NCBI GenBank assembly: GCA_023248915.1
Contig: JAHFDQ010000078.1
Location: forward strand, 1-14,688
Direction: 5' to 3'
DNA length: 14,688 nucleotides
Origin: Archangiaceae bacterium
Lineage (GTDB): Bacteria; Myxococcota; Myxococcia; Myxococcales; Myxococcaceae
Within the stretch, counting starts at the first letter, position 1. Each line of letters starts with the position of its first letter. Below the pieces are notes generated by a model. It did no database searches. It saw only the letters and a program-made list of their open reading frames with translations, and was not told the DNA's origin. This document shows, piece after piece, positions 1 to 7,680 of this stretch. The position numbers and the translations under genes were made by a program.

Positions 1-189
1 CGGTCCGGGTGGGAGGTGGTCGGCTACTCCGACCGCGGCTACGTGCGGATGAGGGACGGGGCCTCCGGGAAGGCCTGCTCGCTGCCCGCGGCGCTGCGGC
101 TGCAGGCCAGGCGCGAGCAGCGCCGCGTGGGCGAGCTGACCTACAGCCTGTTCCTGGCGGTGCTGCTCGACTCCGAGAAGCCTGCCTAA
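1..189 (+). CDS. C-terminal 62 residues of an unrecognised protein (5' end outside window)
   Basis: Reading frame 1 is open from the first base to a TAA at 187-189. Of its 62 sense codons, 61 end in G or C, which matches real genes in this window and marks this frame as coding rather than the longer frame-3 ORF over the same bases. The visible part begins RSGWEVVGYSDRGYVRMRDG and ends in a moderately hydrophobic segment (LTYSLFLAVLLDSEKPA). I recognise no domain. The segment is too short to assign a membrane helix with confidence. The gene converges on the next one, and the two stop codons share bases 187-188, so there is no intergenic space and any terminator must lie inside coding sequence. 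The start, full length and function cannot be seen. Confidence 0.8.
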   Translation, partial: RSGWEVVGYSDRGYVRMRDGASGKACSLPAALRLQARREQRRVGELTYSLFLAVLLDSEKPA

Positions 190-2357
190 GGCGAAACCAG
201 CACCACCGACTGTTGGCCGAAGTCGGGAATCCAGAGCGTGCCGTCCGTCAGAAAGCCGAACGAGAGCGCCTGCGAGCTCGGGCCGCCGCCGTTCCCACCT
301 GCGAGGGACTGGACGAGGGTGGCGCCGAACGGAACCATGCGCCCGTTCGCGAGGTCGAGGGAATAAACGCCGTTTCCCCAGCGCAGCACGAACGGAGTGC
401 CCGAGGGCGACACTCCCAGCGCCTGGACCTGGACGAAGGGCGCCGGACCGAAGACCTGCGTGGCCGTGCCTCCGCTGGCGGCGGCACACGAGAACAGGCC
501 CGACGAACCGCCGCCGCCAAACCCCATCGTCAACACCTGCTGGGTGGGGGTGAGCGCCAGCGCCAGCGCTACCGTGTCGTTCGGCAGGCCGGTGATGAAG
601 CTGGCATCGTTGCTGCCGACGGCCGGCTTGCGCCCGACCTTCGCCGGCCCGGAGGCGAGCGTCGTGTTCACGTAGTACAGGTCGCCGCCCCCGCCGAGCG
701 CGAGCCCCAGCGGGCAGTTCAAGCCGTCCGCCGACGTCAGCACGGGGGTGGCGACTCCACTCGCCACGTCGACGCTGACGATTCGCGAGTCGGTGCAGTC
801 GCTCACCATCAGCGTGGACCCGCTCGGGGCCAGGCCCGCGAGAAACCCGCCGCGGTAGATGACGCGGCTGATGCCGTCGTCGCCGACCTCGACGAGCGCC
901 GAGTCCTTCGCGGTGAAGGAAGGTGGCCCGCCCCCGAACAGCGCCGGGCCAATCGTGGCGAGGTACCACTTGCTGGCGAGCCGCGCGGTGGCGAATGCGG
1001 GACGGAGGCCGGCGGCGACGATGGTGGCCGCGGCCTGGCCGTTGGCGATCTTCCGAACCACGCCTCCCCTCGTCTGGGCGAGCCAGAGGTCACCGTTCGT
1101 GGCGGGCCAGAGGCCGTCGGCCTGGTAGAGGTACCCGCTCGGGTCGCCGTAGGCGACCATCGCGCCACCGGTTGCCGTGGGCGCCGATTGCAGCGTGCCG
1201 CCGTCCGTCGACACCACCACGTCGGTCGCCACCACCGCCACGCCGCGCGCCCCGGTCGCACCGGTGGTCCACGAGCCGGCGACGACGTACCCGCCGTCGG
1301 CGGCTTCCGTCATCTGGGTCACGCTGTCGCTGTCAGGCACCGTGACGTAGAGCGTCGTGCCCGAGGCGGCGATGCCAAACCCGCCGTTCAAGGCGACGTC
1401 GCTGATTTCTTCCCGCTGCCCCGTCGGGAAGATGCGCAAGACGCCTCCGTTGCCTCCGTTCTGGTTACGGTCCACCACGAAGAATTCGCCGTTCGTCGTC
1501 CTCGCGACGCCCGACAGGGCCGGGAAGGCGCTGCCGTTCGAGTTCTGCGATGGGCCGGCCACCTCGGACACGACTCCGGACGACACCTGGTAGCGGCGCA
1601 GCGAACCGAAGGCGGTCGTGAAAAAGACGTCGGTCCCGTCGGTGGTCAACGCCACGGGCGAGTCGTACACGCGCATCGGCCCACTCGGGGTGTTGACCTC
1701 GAGGCTCGCCGACCGGTGCACCCGGGTCTGGTTGCCGTTCAGCGCCAACTTGTACAGCCCGGACACCGGCCCGAAGACGGACTGCGCGGCGAAGTACAAG
1801 TCGGTGCCCACGGACACCGCGCCTGAGGGGTTGGTCGGGACCGCCAGGTCGGCCGCGCGCGGCGTGCCGGACGGCACCAGCTCGAAGTCCGCCGCGTTCG
1901 AGACCTGCTGGGCCACCTCGACCGTGACGGCCACCGTCCGCGCGGACAGCACCGGACTGCCCGCCTTGACGGAAAGGTCGGTCGCGGTGGCGCTCACCAC
2001 CGTCGCCACGGCCCCGTCGAAGGTGACCCGGTTGTTCGCCGGCGTCGTCGAGAAGCCCTGCCCGGTGATTCGCACCAACGTGTTGGCCGAACCCCAGTTG
2101 GGCGCCACCGTGAGAATGTGCGGCGGCGCCGCCAAAGGCCCGGTGGGGCCAGTGCTGCCGGTGGCGCCGGTCGCTCCGGTCAGGCCGACATCGCCCGCGT
2201 CGCCGTCGGCGCCGGTCGCGCCCGAGGGGCCGGTCGGGCCCTGCGGACCCGCCGCGCCTGGCGCCCCGGGCGCGCCCGCGTCTCCGGCCGGACCCTCGGG
2301 CCCCGTGCAGGAGAGGGCGAGGGCGAGGACTGCGGCGGCCGAGAGAATGCGGGGCAT
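186..2357 (-). CDS. Lipoprotein with collagen-like repeats, IPT/TIG domain and beta-propeller
   Basis: Predicted exported lipoprotein of 723 residues. Residues 1-16 are a signal peptide ending in a lipobox (LALS before Cys17); residue +2 is Thr, so under the E. coli rule it would go to the outer membrane. Residues 19-75 are 19 uninterrupted collagen-type Gly-X-Y triplets. Residues about 78-161 look like an IPT/TIG Ig-like domain. From about 165 to the end, repeated blades with patterns such as TDLYFA, GDLYYVN and GTLWIPDFG suggest an NHL/SGL-type beta-propeller. Collagen-like stretches often act as stalks and propellers as binding heads; the ligand is unknown. The ATG at 2357 is preferred over the in-frame GTG at 2363 because AAGGAG sits five bases upstream of the ATG and overlaps the GTG. 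It lies 66 bases downstream of the transglutaminase-like gene and is probably last in that operon. Confidence 0.85.
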   Translation of the reverse strand: MPRILSAAAVLALALSCTGPEGPAGDAGAPGAPGAAGPQGPTGPSGATGADGDAGDVGLTGATGATGSTGPTGPLAAPPHILTVAPNWGSANTLVRITGQGFSTTPANNRVTFDGAVATVVSATATDLSVKAGSPVLSARTVAVTVEVAQQVSNAADFELVPSGTPRAADLAVPTNPSGAVSVGTDLYFAAQSVFGPVSGLYKLALNGNQTRVHRSASLEVNTPSGPMRVYDSPVALTTDGTDVFFTTAFGSLRRYQVSSGVVSEVAGPSQNSNGSAFPALSGVARTTNGEFFVVDRNQNGGNGGVLRIFPTGQREEISDVALNGGFGIAASGTTLYVTVPDSDSVTQMTEAADGGYVVAGSWTTGATGARGVAVVATDVVVSTDGGTLQSAPTATGGAMVAYGDPSGYLYQADGLWPATNGDLWLAQTRGGVVRKIANGQAAATIVAAGLRPAFATARLASKWYLATIGPALFGGGPPSFTAKDSALVEVGDDGISRVIYRGGFLAGLAPSGSTLMVSDCTDSRIVSVDVASGVATPVLTSADGLNCPLGLALGGGGDLYYVNTTLASGPAKVGRKPAVGSNDASFITGLPNDTVALALALTPTQQVLTMGFGGGGSSGLFSCAAASGGTATQVFGPAPFVQVQALGVSPSGTPFVLRWGNGVYSLDLANGRMVPFGATLVQSLAGGNGGGPSSQALSFGFLTDGTLWIPDFGQQSVVLVSP
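2133..2303 (-). repeat. Collagen-like Gly-X-Y coding repeat (19 triplets)
   Basis: These bases encode residues 19-75 of the lipoprotein: 19 consecutive Gly-X-Y triplets without interruption, directly after the lipidated Cys17. Pro, Ala, Asp and Thr fill most X and Y positions (GPE, GPA, GDA, GAP, GAT). Pro is frequent at X and Thr or Ala at Y. Thr and charged residues may replace the hydroxyproline stabilisation used in animals, as known for bacterial collagen-like proteins. The DNA is a degenerate 9-base repeat and so is prone to changes in copy number. Confidence 0.85.
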
Positions 2358-2362
2358 GGGCA

Positions 2363-2368
2363 CTCCTT
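2363..2368 (-). promoter_or_regulatory. Ribosome binding site that decides the start of the collagen-like lipoprotein gene
   Basis: The minus strand reads AAGGAG here, five bases before the ATG at 2357-2355. The alternative in-frame GTG (2363-2361) overlaps this site and so could not use it. The start is therefore the ATG, giving an N-terminus MPRILS. Confidence 0.8.
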
Positions 2369-2423
2369 ATGCGAGTCGCGGGCCGCATCATGCACCGCTC
2401 GAGTGGGCCGGTGGCCAGAGTTT

Positions 2424-5400
2424 TCAGCGCTTCGCGCTCTGCCCTGCCGGGGCGAACGCCACCAGCTTTCGGGACAGGTCCTGGTCCACCCGCCCCAGCC
2501 AGGCGCGGAATGCGGGGTAGTCGGCCGCCTTCACCCGGGCCAGCGCGAAGGCCACCTCGGCCTCGCAAGTCAGTTTTCCGTCCGCCACCCGGTAGGACAG
2601 CTTCAGCCGGCCGAACGGGCTGTCGTCGGCCACCGGCGCCGGAAGCTCGGCCATCGAATAGCCGGGGGGCAGCGCGTACTCGAAGCGGAAGGTGCTCACC
2701 CACGGCATCGGCATCACCAGGTCGAAGCGCCGCTCGGACAAGGGGGCGTAGGCCTGGGTGTACGACCGCCCCGACCCGAACGGGTGAAACCGCAGCCCCT
2801 CGGGAATCACCTCGGCGTACCGCGGCACCGCGAGCTGGAAGGCCAGCGCCACGTCCTGGTCGAGCCGGGTGGGGTCGCCGATGTCCATCTTCTGCACGGT
2901 GAGCCCTGGGAAGGTCTGCGCCCAGCCCTGCTCGAACGTCTGCCGGCGGGTGGCCGGGGCCTGGTAGGCGCGCCGGTACTCGGGGGCGCTCTGGCCCGAG
3001 ATGGTGCTCTTGCCCCCGACCGAGGCGCTGCCGTCGGCGGCCAGGGCGACGTCCATCGCCAGCGAAGTCAGGTTGTCTTCGGGCTTGGCCTCGGGCGTGG
3101 TGAGGAAGGTGCTGGGGCCGTCGGGGTCTATCAAGAGCACGTTGGCCACCCGGTCGGCCGAGGGCAACTCGCGCGAGGAATGGAACTCGGCGGTGCCGTC
3201 CAGGTACAGTCCCAGCTTCGGCACGTAGGCGATGGCGTGGTTGAAGGCGGCGAGCGACGCCGGCTCTTCTCCCAGCGCTCCCAGCGAGCGCATGCGCAAG
3301 AGCACCAGCCGCGCGTCCACTCCCCCTTGCTTCAGCATCGCCACGATGAGCGACGCCTTGTCCTTGCAGTCGCCGAAGCGGCGGGCCAGCACCCGGTCCA
3401 CCCGGTACGGCTTGTAGCCGTGGATGCCGAACTCGAGCGCGACGTAGCGCGTGTTGGTGACGACGAAGTTGTAGATGGCGCGCACCACCGCCCCCTCGTC
3501 CTTCCGGTCGACGCCCTGCAGCACCTTCTCGACCGTCTTCTTCAGGTCGTCGTTGGGCGTCAACTGGTCGCGCACCAGGCCCCACCAGTACCGGCCCACC
3601 TGTTCCCAGGTCCGGTAGGTCGAAACGTGCAGCGTCGTCGCCACCTCGGCCCAACCCGGCATCGACGGCTCGGGCACCACCCGCGCCACGCTCTGCGCCG
3701 CGAAGCGGTACAGCACCCGGCCGTCCTTCGCGGGTTCCTGGCTGGCGGCGACGCCGGGCGGCAAGAGCGCCTTGTTCCAGTACAGCGGCCGGCCCGCGGG
3801 CATCTCGACCAGGTACTGGTAGCGCACCTTCGGGCTGGTGGCCTGCACCGAGTCGACGTCGCCCCAGTAGTCCGAGAGCAGGTTGTCGGTCGCGGTGTCG
3901 TCGAGCCGGTACTGCACCTCGAGCACGTCGCCCGCCCCGAGCGCCGGGAAGGACAACATCTTGGCCCGGGCGTCGTAGTACATCGCCGTCCAGGGCTCGG
4001 ACAGGTTGCGCTCGGACTCGCCGTAGCTGTCCACCACCGCCCCGTCGGGCTTGGTGATGCGGGCCTTCAGCACCCGCACCTCTTGGCGGTTGGGCGAGTA
4101 CGAGATGGGCAGGGTGCGGAAGGCGTCGACCCCGCGGGTGTTGAAGACTTTGACCGCCAGTTGCTGAAAGCGCGACGCCTGGCCGCTCGGCTGCACCCGC
4201 ACGTAGGTGGTGTCGGCCAGGTAGACCGAGTCGTCGGCGGCGAAGGCGTCGGCTTCCTTCACCAGCGCCTTCACGTCGAGCGCGTACTGCAGGCCCGCGG
4301 TGGCGTCTTCGCCCATCAGCGAGCGCAGCGCCTCGCGCAGGGCGGGGTTCTGCGGCCGGAGCGCCAGCGCACGGCGGAAGTCGGCCACCGCCTCGTCCTT
4401 CTGGCCGGCCTGCAAGCGCGCCCGGCCCTCGCGCTCGAACACCTCGGGGTCTTCCGGCGCCAGCTTGCGCGCGTCGGCGAAGGCGCTGAAGGCGTCGGCG
4501 GTGCGGCCGTTGGCCGAGAGCAGCTCGGCCAGCCGCAGCCTCGACGGGTTGTCGAAGGCATCGAGTTGCAGCACCTGAGCCAGCAGCGCCGCCGCCTCGT
4601 CGGCCTGCCCCAGGTCGGCCAGGTCTGACGCCAGCGTCTTGCGCGCGCCGGTGTCGTCGAAGCGCAGCCCGATGGCGGTGCGCAGCCGGGCCGCGGCCTC
4701 GGCCCGACGCTCGAGCCGCCGAGAGACTCGCGCCGCCTCGCGCACCACCTCGGGCAGGTGGGGCAGGTCCTTGAAGTTGGCCTCTGCCAGGCCCGCCGCG
4801 CGCGGCCACTCGCCGAGGGCCTCGTAGGCGCGCACCCGGGCAAGCCGCGCCGGGCCGTAGGACGGGTGGTCGGCACAGAGCTCTTCGAGCAGCGGCAGCG
4901 CCCGGTCGGCGTGTTCGACCGACAGCTCGTGCTCGGCCAGCGCGAGGCGCGCCCGGGCGTTCTTCGGGTCGGCCTTCAGCGCGGCTTCGAGCCGCTTGCG
5001 CCGTAAGTCGTGGTCGTCGCGTTGGGCCCGCGCGGCCAAGAGCTGCAGGTCGGCGTCGCCCGGCGCCAGTTCGGCAGCCTTCTGGGCTGCGACGGTGTCG
5101 GTGTGCTCGCGCTCGTCGAAGGCCCGGAAGGCGGAGAACACCGTGGCCAGTTCGCCCTGGACCTCGGCGTCGCCCGGGCTCTTGGCGACTTCCCGCTGCA
5201 TCAGGCTGGTGGCGGTGGGCAGCTCTTGCGGCTGGGGGGGGAAGCCCTTGCCGAGCGCCGGCACCGCGTCCGGCAGGGCGGGCTTCAACGTCAGGTAAGG
5301 GCCCTCGCCCCTCTCGGCGCGCAGGTAGAAGCCGAGCGGTCCCCGGTCCTGGCACACCTTCACCAGCACCCGGTTCAGGCCCTTGTGCACCCGCACCGAG

Positions 5401-6110
5401 ACTCTCGCCTGGTCCGCGTGCGGCAGGTTGTACCGGTCTTCCGAGGCGGCCGGCGCCCCGTTCACCCAGAGCCGGAAGGCGCCGGACGTTCCGAGCGAGA
5501 GGTTGGCGCGACCGTCCGCCGACGCCTCGAGGAAGCCGAGCGCGTAGACCACCGCCTCGGTCGTCGGGCGGACCAGGGTGGACAAGTCCGTATAGCCGTC
5601 GCCGGTCGCCACCTCGAGCTTCTTCCAGGAGACTTCCTTTCCCTTGGCCGGGTAGGTGGCCGTCAGGTCGACCGAGGCGCCCTCGGGCCCGAAGTCGGTC
5701 CCGCAGCCCGCCTTGCCTTCGTTGTCGAAGGACCCCACCACCCAGAAGCGCTGGACGAAGCCGAGCGGTTCGAGCAGCGCGGCGGCGCGGGTCAGGTGCC
5801 CTCGGGCTCGTTCGACGTCCGCGTAGAGCTGCAGCGCCAGCGCGCGCACCGCAGGGTCCGAGCTGCGCCGGCCGCCGACGGTGGCGTAGGTCTGCGCCAA
5901 GAGGTTCAAGTCGTCGACCTCGTCGCGCAAGGCGTGCAGCCGCAACAGGTGCGCCAGCGCGCGCGGCGAGTGGGCGGCGGCGACGGCGGCGCGCGACTCG
6001 GCCTCGGCCCGGTCGGTGGTGGGGCTGTCCAGCCGCGCCAGGGCCGGCCCGGGCAGCGCGAAGAGGGCGAGGAACACCAGGCGTCGTGGCAAAGGCAGAG
6101 GCGCGCGCAT
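2424..6110 (-). CDS. Secreted TPR / DUF3857 / transglutaminase-like protein
   Basis: A 1228-residue protein with a cleavable signal peptide (residues 1-25, ending PALA), so probably periplasmic or outer-membrane associated. Residues about 120-255 resemble a Gly-rich beta-sandwich of the galactose-binding type (LWVNG, then KGLNRVLVKV). Residues about 310-590 are Ala- and Leu-rich helical repeats of TPR type. Residues about 625-790 match DUF3857, and about 855-975 the transglutaminase-like core. The catalytic triad looks intact: Cys915 in FGDCKDK, His958 in FNHAIAYV and Asp971 in YLDGTA. The family fold supports acyl transfer or peptidase activity; the substrate is unknown. The C-terminal 250 residues look like a beta-rich extension. 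The start has no clear Shine-Dalgarno site but lies 17 bases after the kinase stop, which suggests operon reading and translational coupling. This is the usual domain order for DUF3857 proteins, with an unusually long N-terminal extension. Confidence 0.9.
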   Translation of the reverse strand: MRAPLPLPRRLVFLALFALPGPALARLDSPTTDRAEAESRAAVAAAHSPRALAHLLRLHALRDEVDDLNLLAQTYATVGGRRSSDPAVRALALQLYADVERARGHLTRAAALLEPLGFVQRFWVVGSFDNEGKAGCGTDFGPEGASVDLTATYPAKGKEVSWKKLEVATGDGYTDLSTLVRPTTEAVVYALGFLEASADGRANLSLGTSGAFRLWVNGAPAASEDRYNLPHADQARVSVRVHKGLNRVLVKVCQDRGPLGFYLRAERGEGPYLTLKPALPDAVPALGKGFPPQPQELPTATSLMQREVAKSPGDAEVQGELATVFSAFRAFDEREHTDTVAAQKAAELAPGDADLQLLAARAQRDDHDLRRKRLEAALKADPKNARARLALAEHELSVEHADRALPLLEELCADHPSYGPARLARVRAYEALGEWPRAAGLAEANFKDLPHLPEVVREAARVSRRLERRAEAAARLRTAIGLRFDDTGARKTLASDLADLGQADEAAALLAQVLQLDAFDNPSRLRLAELLSANGRTADAFSAFADARKLAPEDPEVFEREGRARLQAGQKDEAVADFRRALALRPQNPALREALRSLMGEDATAGLQYALDVKALVKEADAFAADDSVYLADTTYVRVQPSGQASRFQQLAVKVFNTRGVDAFRTLPISYSPNRQEVRVLKARITKPDGAVVDSYGESERNLSEPWTAMYYDARAKMLSFPALGAGDVLEVQYRLDDTATDNLLSDYWGDVDSVQATSPKVRYQYLVEMPAGRPLYWNKALLPPGVAASQEPAKDGRVLYRFAAQSVARVVPEPSMPGWAEVATTLHVSTYRTWEQVGRYWWGLVRDQLTPNDDLKKTVEKVLQGVDRKDEGAVVRAIYNFVVTNTRYVALEFGIHGYKPYRVDRVLARRFGDCKDKASLIVAMLKQGGVDARLVLLRMRSLGALGEEPASLAAFNHAIAYVPKLGLYLDGTAEFHSSRELPSADRVANVLLIDPDGPSTFLTTPEAKPEDNLTSLAMDVALAADGSASVGGKSTISGQSAPEYRRAYQAPATRRQTFEQGWAQTFPGLTVQKMDIGDPTRLDQDVALAFQLAVPRYAEVIPEGLRFHPFGSGRSYTQAYAPLSERRFDLVMPMPWVSTFRFEYALPPGYSMAELPAPVADDSPFGRLKLSYRVADGKLTCEAEVAFALARVKAADYPAFRAWLGRVDQDLSRKLVAFAPAGQSAKR

Positions 6111-6127
6111 GGGGCTTGTCTAGCAGA

Positions 6128-7543
6128 CTAATGCGGCAGCACCGGAACCTGCCGGTCGTCGGCCAGGTCGTCGAGACCGGGGCTTGCCCGGGGAAGCTCG
6201 AACCAGAAGGTGCAACCCCGGCCCAGTTCCGAGCGAACTCCCACCCGGCCCCCGTGGCTCTCGGCGAGCTTCTTGACCGTCGCCAGCCCCAGGCCCAGGC
6301 CGGGCTGACGGTGCCCTCGGCCGCGGACGTAGGGTTCGAACACCGACGCCGGCGGCAACTCCACCGGCAGCCCGGGGCCGGTGTCTTCGACTTCGAACAG
6401 CACCATCGGCCCGTGCTCGGTCACCCGCGTCGAGATGCGCCGCACCGGCGAGTCCGACACGTACTTGATGGCGTTCTGGACGAGGTTCGACACCAGGCTC
6501 AACAGCACTCCCCGGCTGCAGGCGACCGACCGGTTGGGCGCCGGCTCGATGACGAAGTCGATGGCGCCGTGCGCGACCTCGTCCCGGAAGAGGCCCTGCA
6601 CCTCGGTGAGCACCTCGGCGGCGCTGGCCGAGGTCCCCGGTTCGGGCTTGGCCCCGGCCCGCGCGAACTCGAGCAGCCCGTCGATGATGGTGCGCACCCT
6701 GCGGACGTTGCGCCGGCCGCGCTCGAGCACTTCGAGCGTGACCGCCCGTTCGTCGGGGTGACGCAGCGCCACCTCGAACGCGAGGTTGACGGCTTGCAGT
6801 GGGCTCAAGATGTCGTGGGCGACCCGCGCGGCGAAGGCCTCGAACTCGTCGGCGCGCTCTTGCGCCAGGTGCGCTCTCTCGGTCGCCTGGGCCGCCGAGC
6901 GGCGCACCTCGTGCCGCACCATCAGGGCGGCGATGATGGCGAGGGCGGTGCACAGCACGTCGAGCAGCAGCCCGACGACCGTCGTGCGGCGGCGCACCAG
7001 CTTGATTTCCTGGGCGGCCTGCGCGCCGAAGCGGGCGTTCAAGTCCACGAGCGGCTGGACGACCGCGTCGAGCCGGCTGGCCGCCGGGAATACGGTGTTG
7101 TCGAACGTCTCTCGCGCCGCGGGGAAGAGCCCGGCCTCGGTCTGGGCCTGAACCCGCTCGACGCCGCCGTTGAGCACCGCCGCGACCTCTTGCAGCGTGC
7201 CCCAGTAGGCCACTTCGCCCGGGAAGGCCGGCACCTGAAAGTAGGTCTTCAGCTCGGCGTTCAGCCGGGCCTGCGCCGCGTCGACCGCGTCCCCGTTGGC
7301 GGGCCGGCCCGCGGCCCGGGTGTTGATGTAGTCGCCGAGGAGGAACAGCAGCCGGCCCACCTCGCCGCGCATCGCGGTCAGGTGCTCGATGCTGGGCGCC
7401 GCGTTCGAGCTGATGCTGTCGGCGGCGACGTCGATGCGGGCGCTGGCGTACTGGGTGTAGAGGGTGGCGCCCACGAAGCTCGCCGCCACGCCGATGAAGG
7501 CGAACACGAGCGACCGGCCGCTGTACGCGCGAAGCGGAGTCAT
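6128..7543 (-). CDS. Membrane-bound sensor histidine kinase (orphan)
   Basis: A 471-residue two-component sensor kinase. TM1 is about residues 11-30 and TM2 about 187-209; between them lies a mostly helical periplasmic region of about 155 residues that could be a four-helix-bundle sensor. A short cytoplasmic helix leads to the HisKA H-box with phospho-acceptor His243 (VAHDILSPLQ). The ATPase part has an N-box (LVSNLVQNAIKY, Asn353 and Asn357), a G1 box (EDTGPGLP, Asp387) and a G2 box (PGLGLGLATVKKL), all apparently intact, so it should be an active kinase. The residue after the His is Asp rather than the more common Glu. No response regulator lies in the window. The ATG at 7543 has AAGGGG five bases upstream. 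It is first in the leftward gene group and is divergent from the MopE-like lipoprotein genes. The ligand and partner are unknown. Confidence 0.93.
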   Translation of the reverse strand: MTPLRAYSGRSLVFAFIGVAASFVGATLYTQYASARIDVAADSISSNAAPSIEHLTAMRGEVGRLLFLLGDYINTRAAGRPANGDAVDAAQARLNAELKTYFQVPAFPGEVAYWGTLQEVAAVLNGGVERVQAQTEAGLFPAARETFDNTVFPAASRLDAVVQPLVDLNARFGAQAAQEIKLVRRRTTVVGLLLDVLCTALAIIAALMVRHEVRRSAAQATERAHLAQERADEFEAFAARVAHDILSPLQAVNLAFEVALRHPDERAVTLEVLERGRRNVRRVRTIIDGLLEFARAGAKPEPGTSASAAEVLTEVQGLFRDEVAHGAIDFVIEPAPNRSVACSRGVLLSLVSNLVQNAIKYVSDSPVRRISTRVTEHGPMVLFEVEDTGPGLPVELPPASVFEPYVRGRGHRQPGLGLGLATVKKLAESHGGRVGVRSELGRGCTFWFELPRASPGLDDLADDRQVPVLPH

Positions 7544-7548
7544 GGGGT

Positions 7549-7554
7549 CCCCTT
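7549..7554 (-). promoter_or_regulatory. Ribosome binding site of the histidine kinase gene
   Basis: The minus strand reads AAGGGG five bases upstream of the ATG at 7543-7541. This supports that start, which also places the first membrane helix at a normal distance from the N-terminus. The A/T-rich bases TTATTA just upstream stand out in the GC-rich context, but I see no convincing -35 partner for them. Confidence 0.65.
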
Positions 7555-7622
7555 AATAACCCAGCCCCCGCGTTTCTTCCCGACCGCCGGGCCCGAATCG
7601 GTGGCTGGCGAACGGGCGCCGC

Positions 7623-7650
7623 TTGACCGTCCTCCGGGGCGGTCTAGAGT
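7623..7650 (+). promoter_or_regulatory. Candidate sigma70-type promoter for the MopE-like lipoprotein genes
   Basis: TTGACC (7623-7628) matches the -35 consensus at five of six positions. TAGAGT (7645-7650) matches the -10 consensus at four of six, after a 16-base spacer. It lies 30 bases upstream of the ATG at 7681, inside the 137-base divergent intergenic region, and is the best promoter-like pair I see there. It is a consensus match only; the transcription start is not shown. Confidence 0.45.
7625..7644. repeat. Inverted repeat overlapping the -35 box and filling the promoter spacer (possible operator)
   Basis: GACCGTCC (7625-7632) and GGGCGGTC (7637-7644) form 8-base inverted arms with one mismatch (a T-G wobble if transcribed) and a 4-base centre. 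The repeat overlaps the -35 box and ends exactly at the -10 box. This is where a dimeric regulator could sit. In GC-rich DNA such a short palindrome can also arise by chance. Confidence 0.4.
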
Positions 7651-7680
7651 CCCCGCTTCGAAGGGAAGCCTGGTGAGCCG

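Noticed and set aside
9..1826. 605-codon plus-strand ORF at the left edge
   Set aside because: It conflicts with frame 1 (1-189), where 61 of 62 codons end in G or C, and then runs antisense to the propeller-coding part of the lipoprotein gene.
2406..2424. GGCC-GGT-GGCC hairpin followed by TTTT, resembling a terminator
   Set aside because: The T-run follows the hairpin on the plus strand, but transcription here runs on the minus strand. The stem is only four base pairs and the T-run reaches the stop codon of the minus-strand gene.
2118..4628. 836-codon plus-strand ORF
   Set aside because: Antisense to well-supported genes and crossing the gap between them; composition is typical of a shadow frame.
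1465..5355. 1296-codon minus-strand ORF spanning two genes
   Set aside because: It is in another frame over the transglutaminase-like and collagen-like genes, both of which have clear domains, signal peptides and start sites. The product is low-complexity Arg/Gly/Ala.
6118..6128. GTCT-AGC-AGAC inverted repeat between the kinase and transglutaminase-like genes
   Set aside because: The stem is four base pairs in a 17-base gap, too short to call a terminator or a regulatory hairpin.
7553..7560. A/T-rich TTATTAA on the minus strand as a -10 box for the kinase gene
   Set aside because: It lies almost on top of the ribosome binding site and no -35-like sequence is found at a fitting distance.
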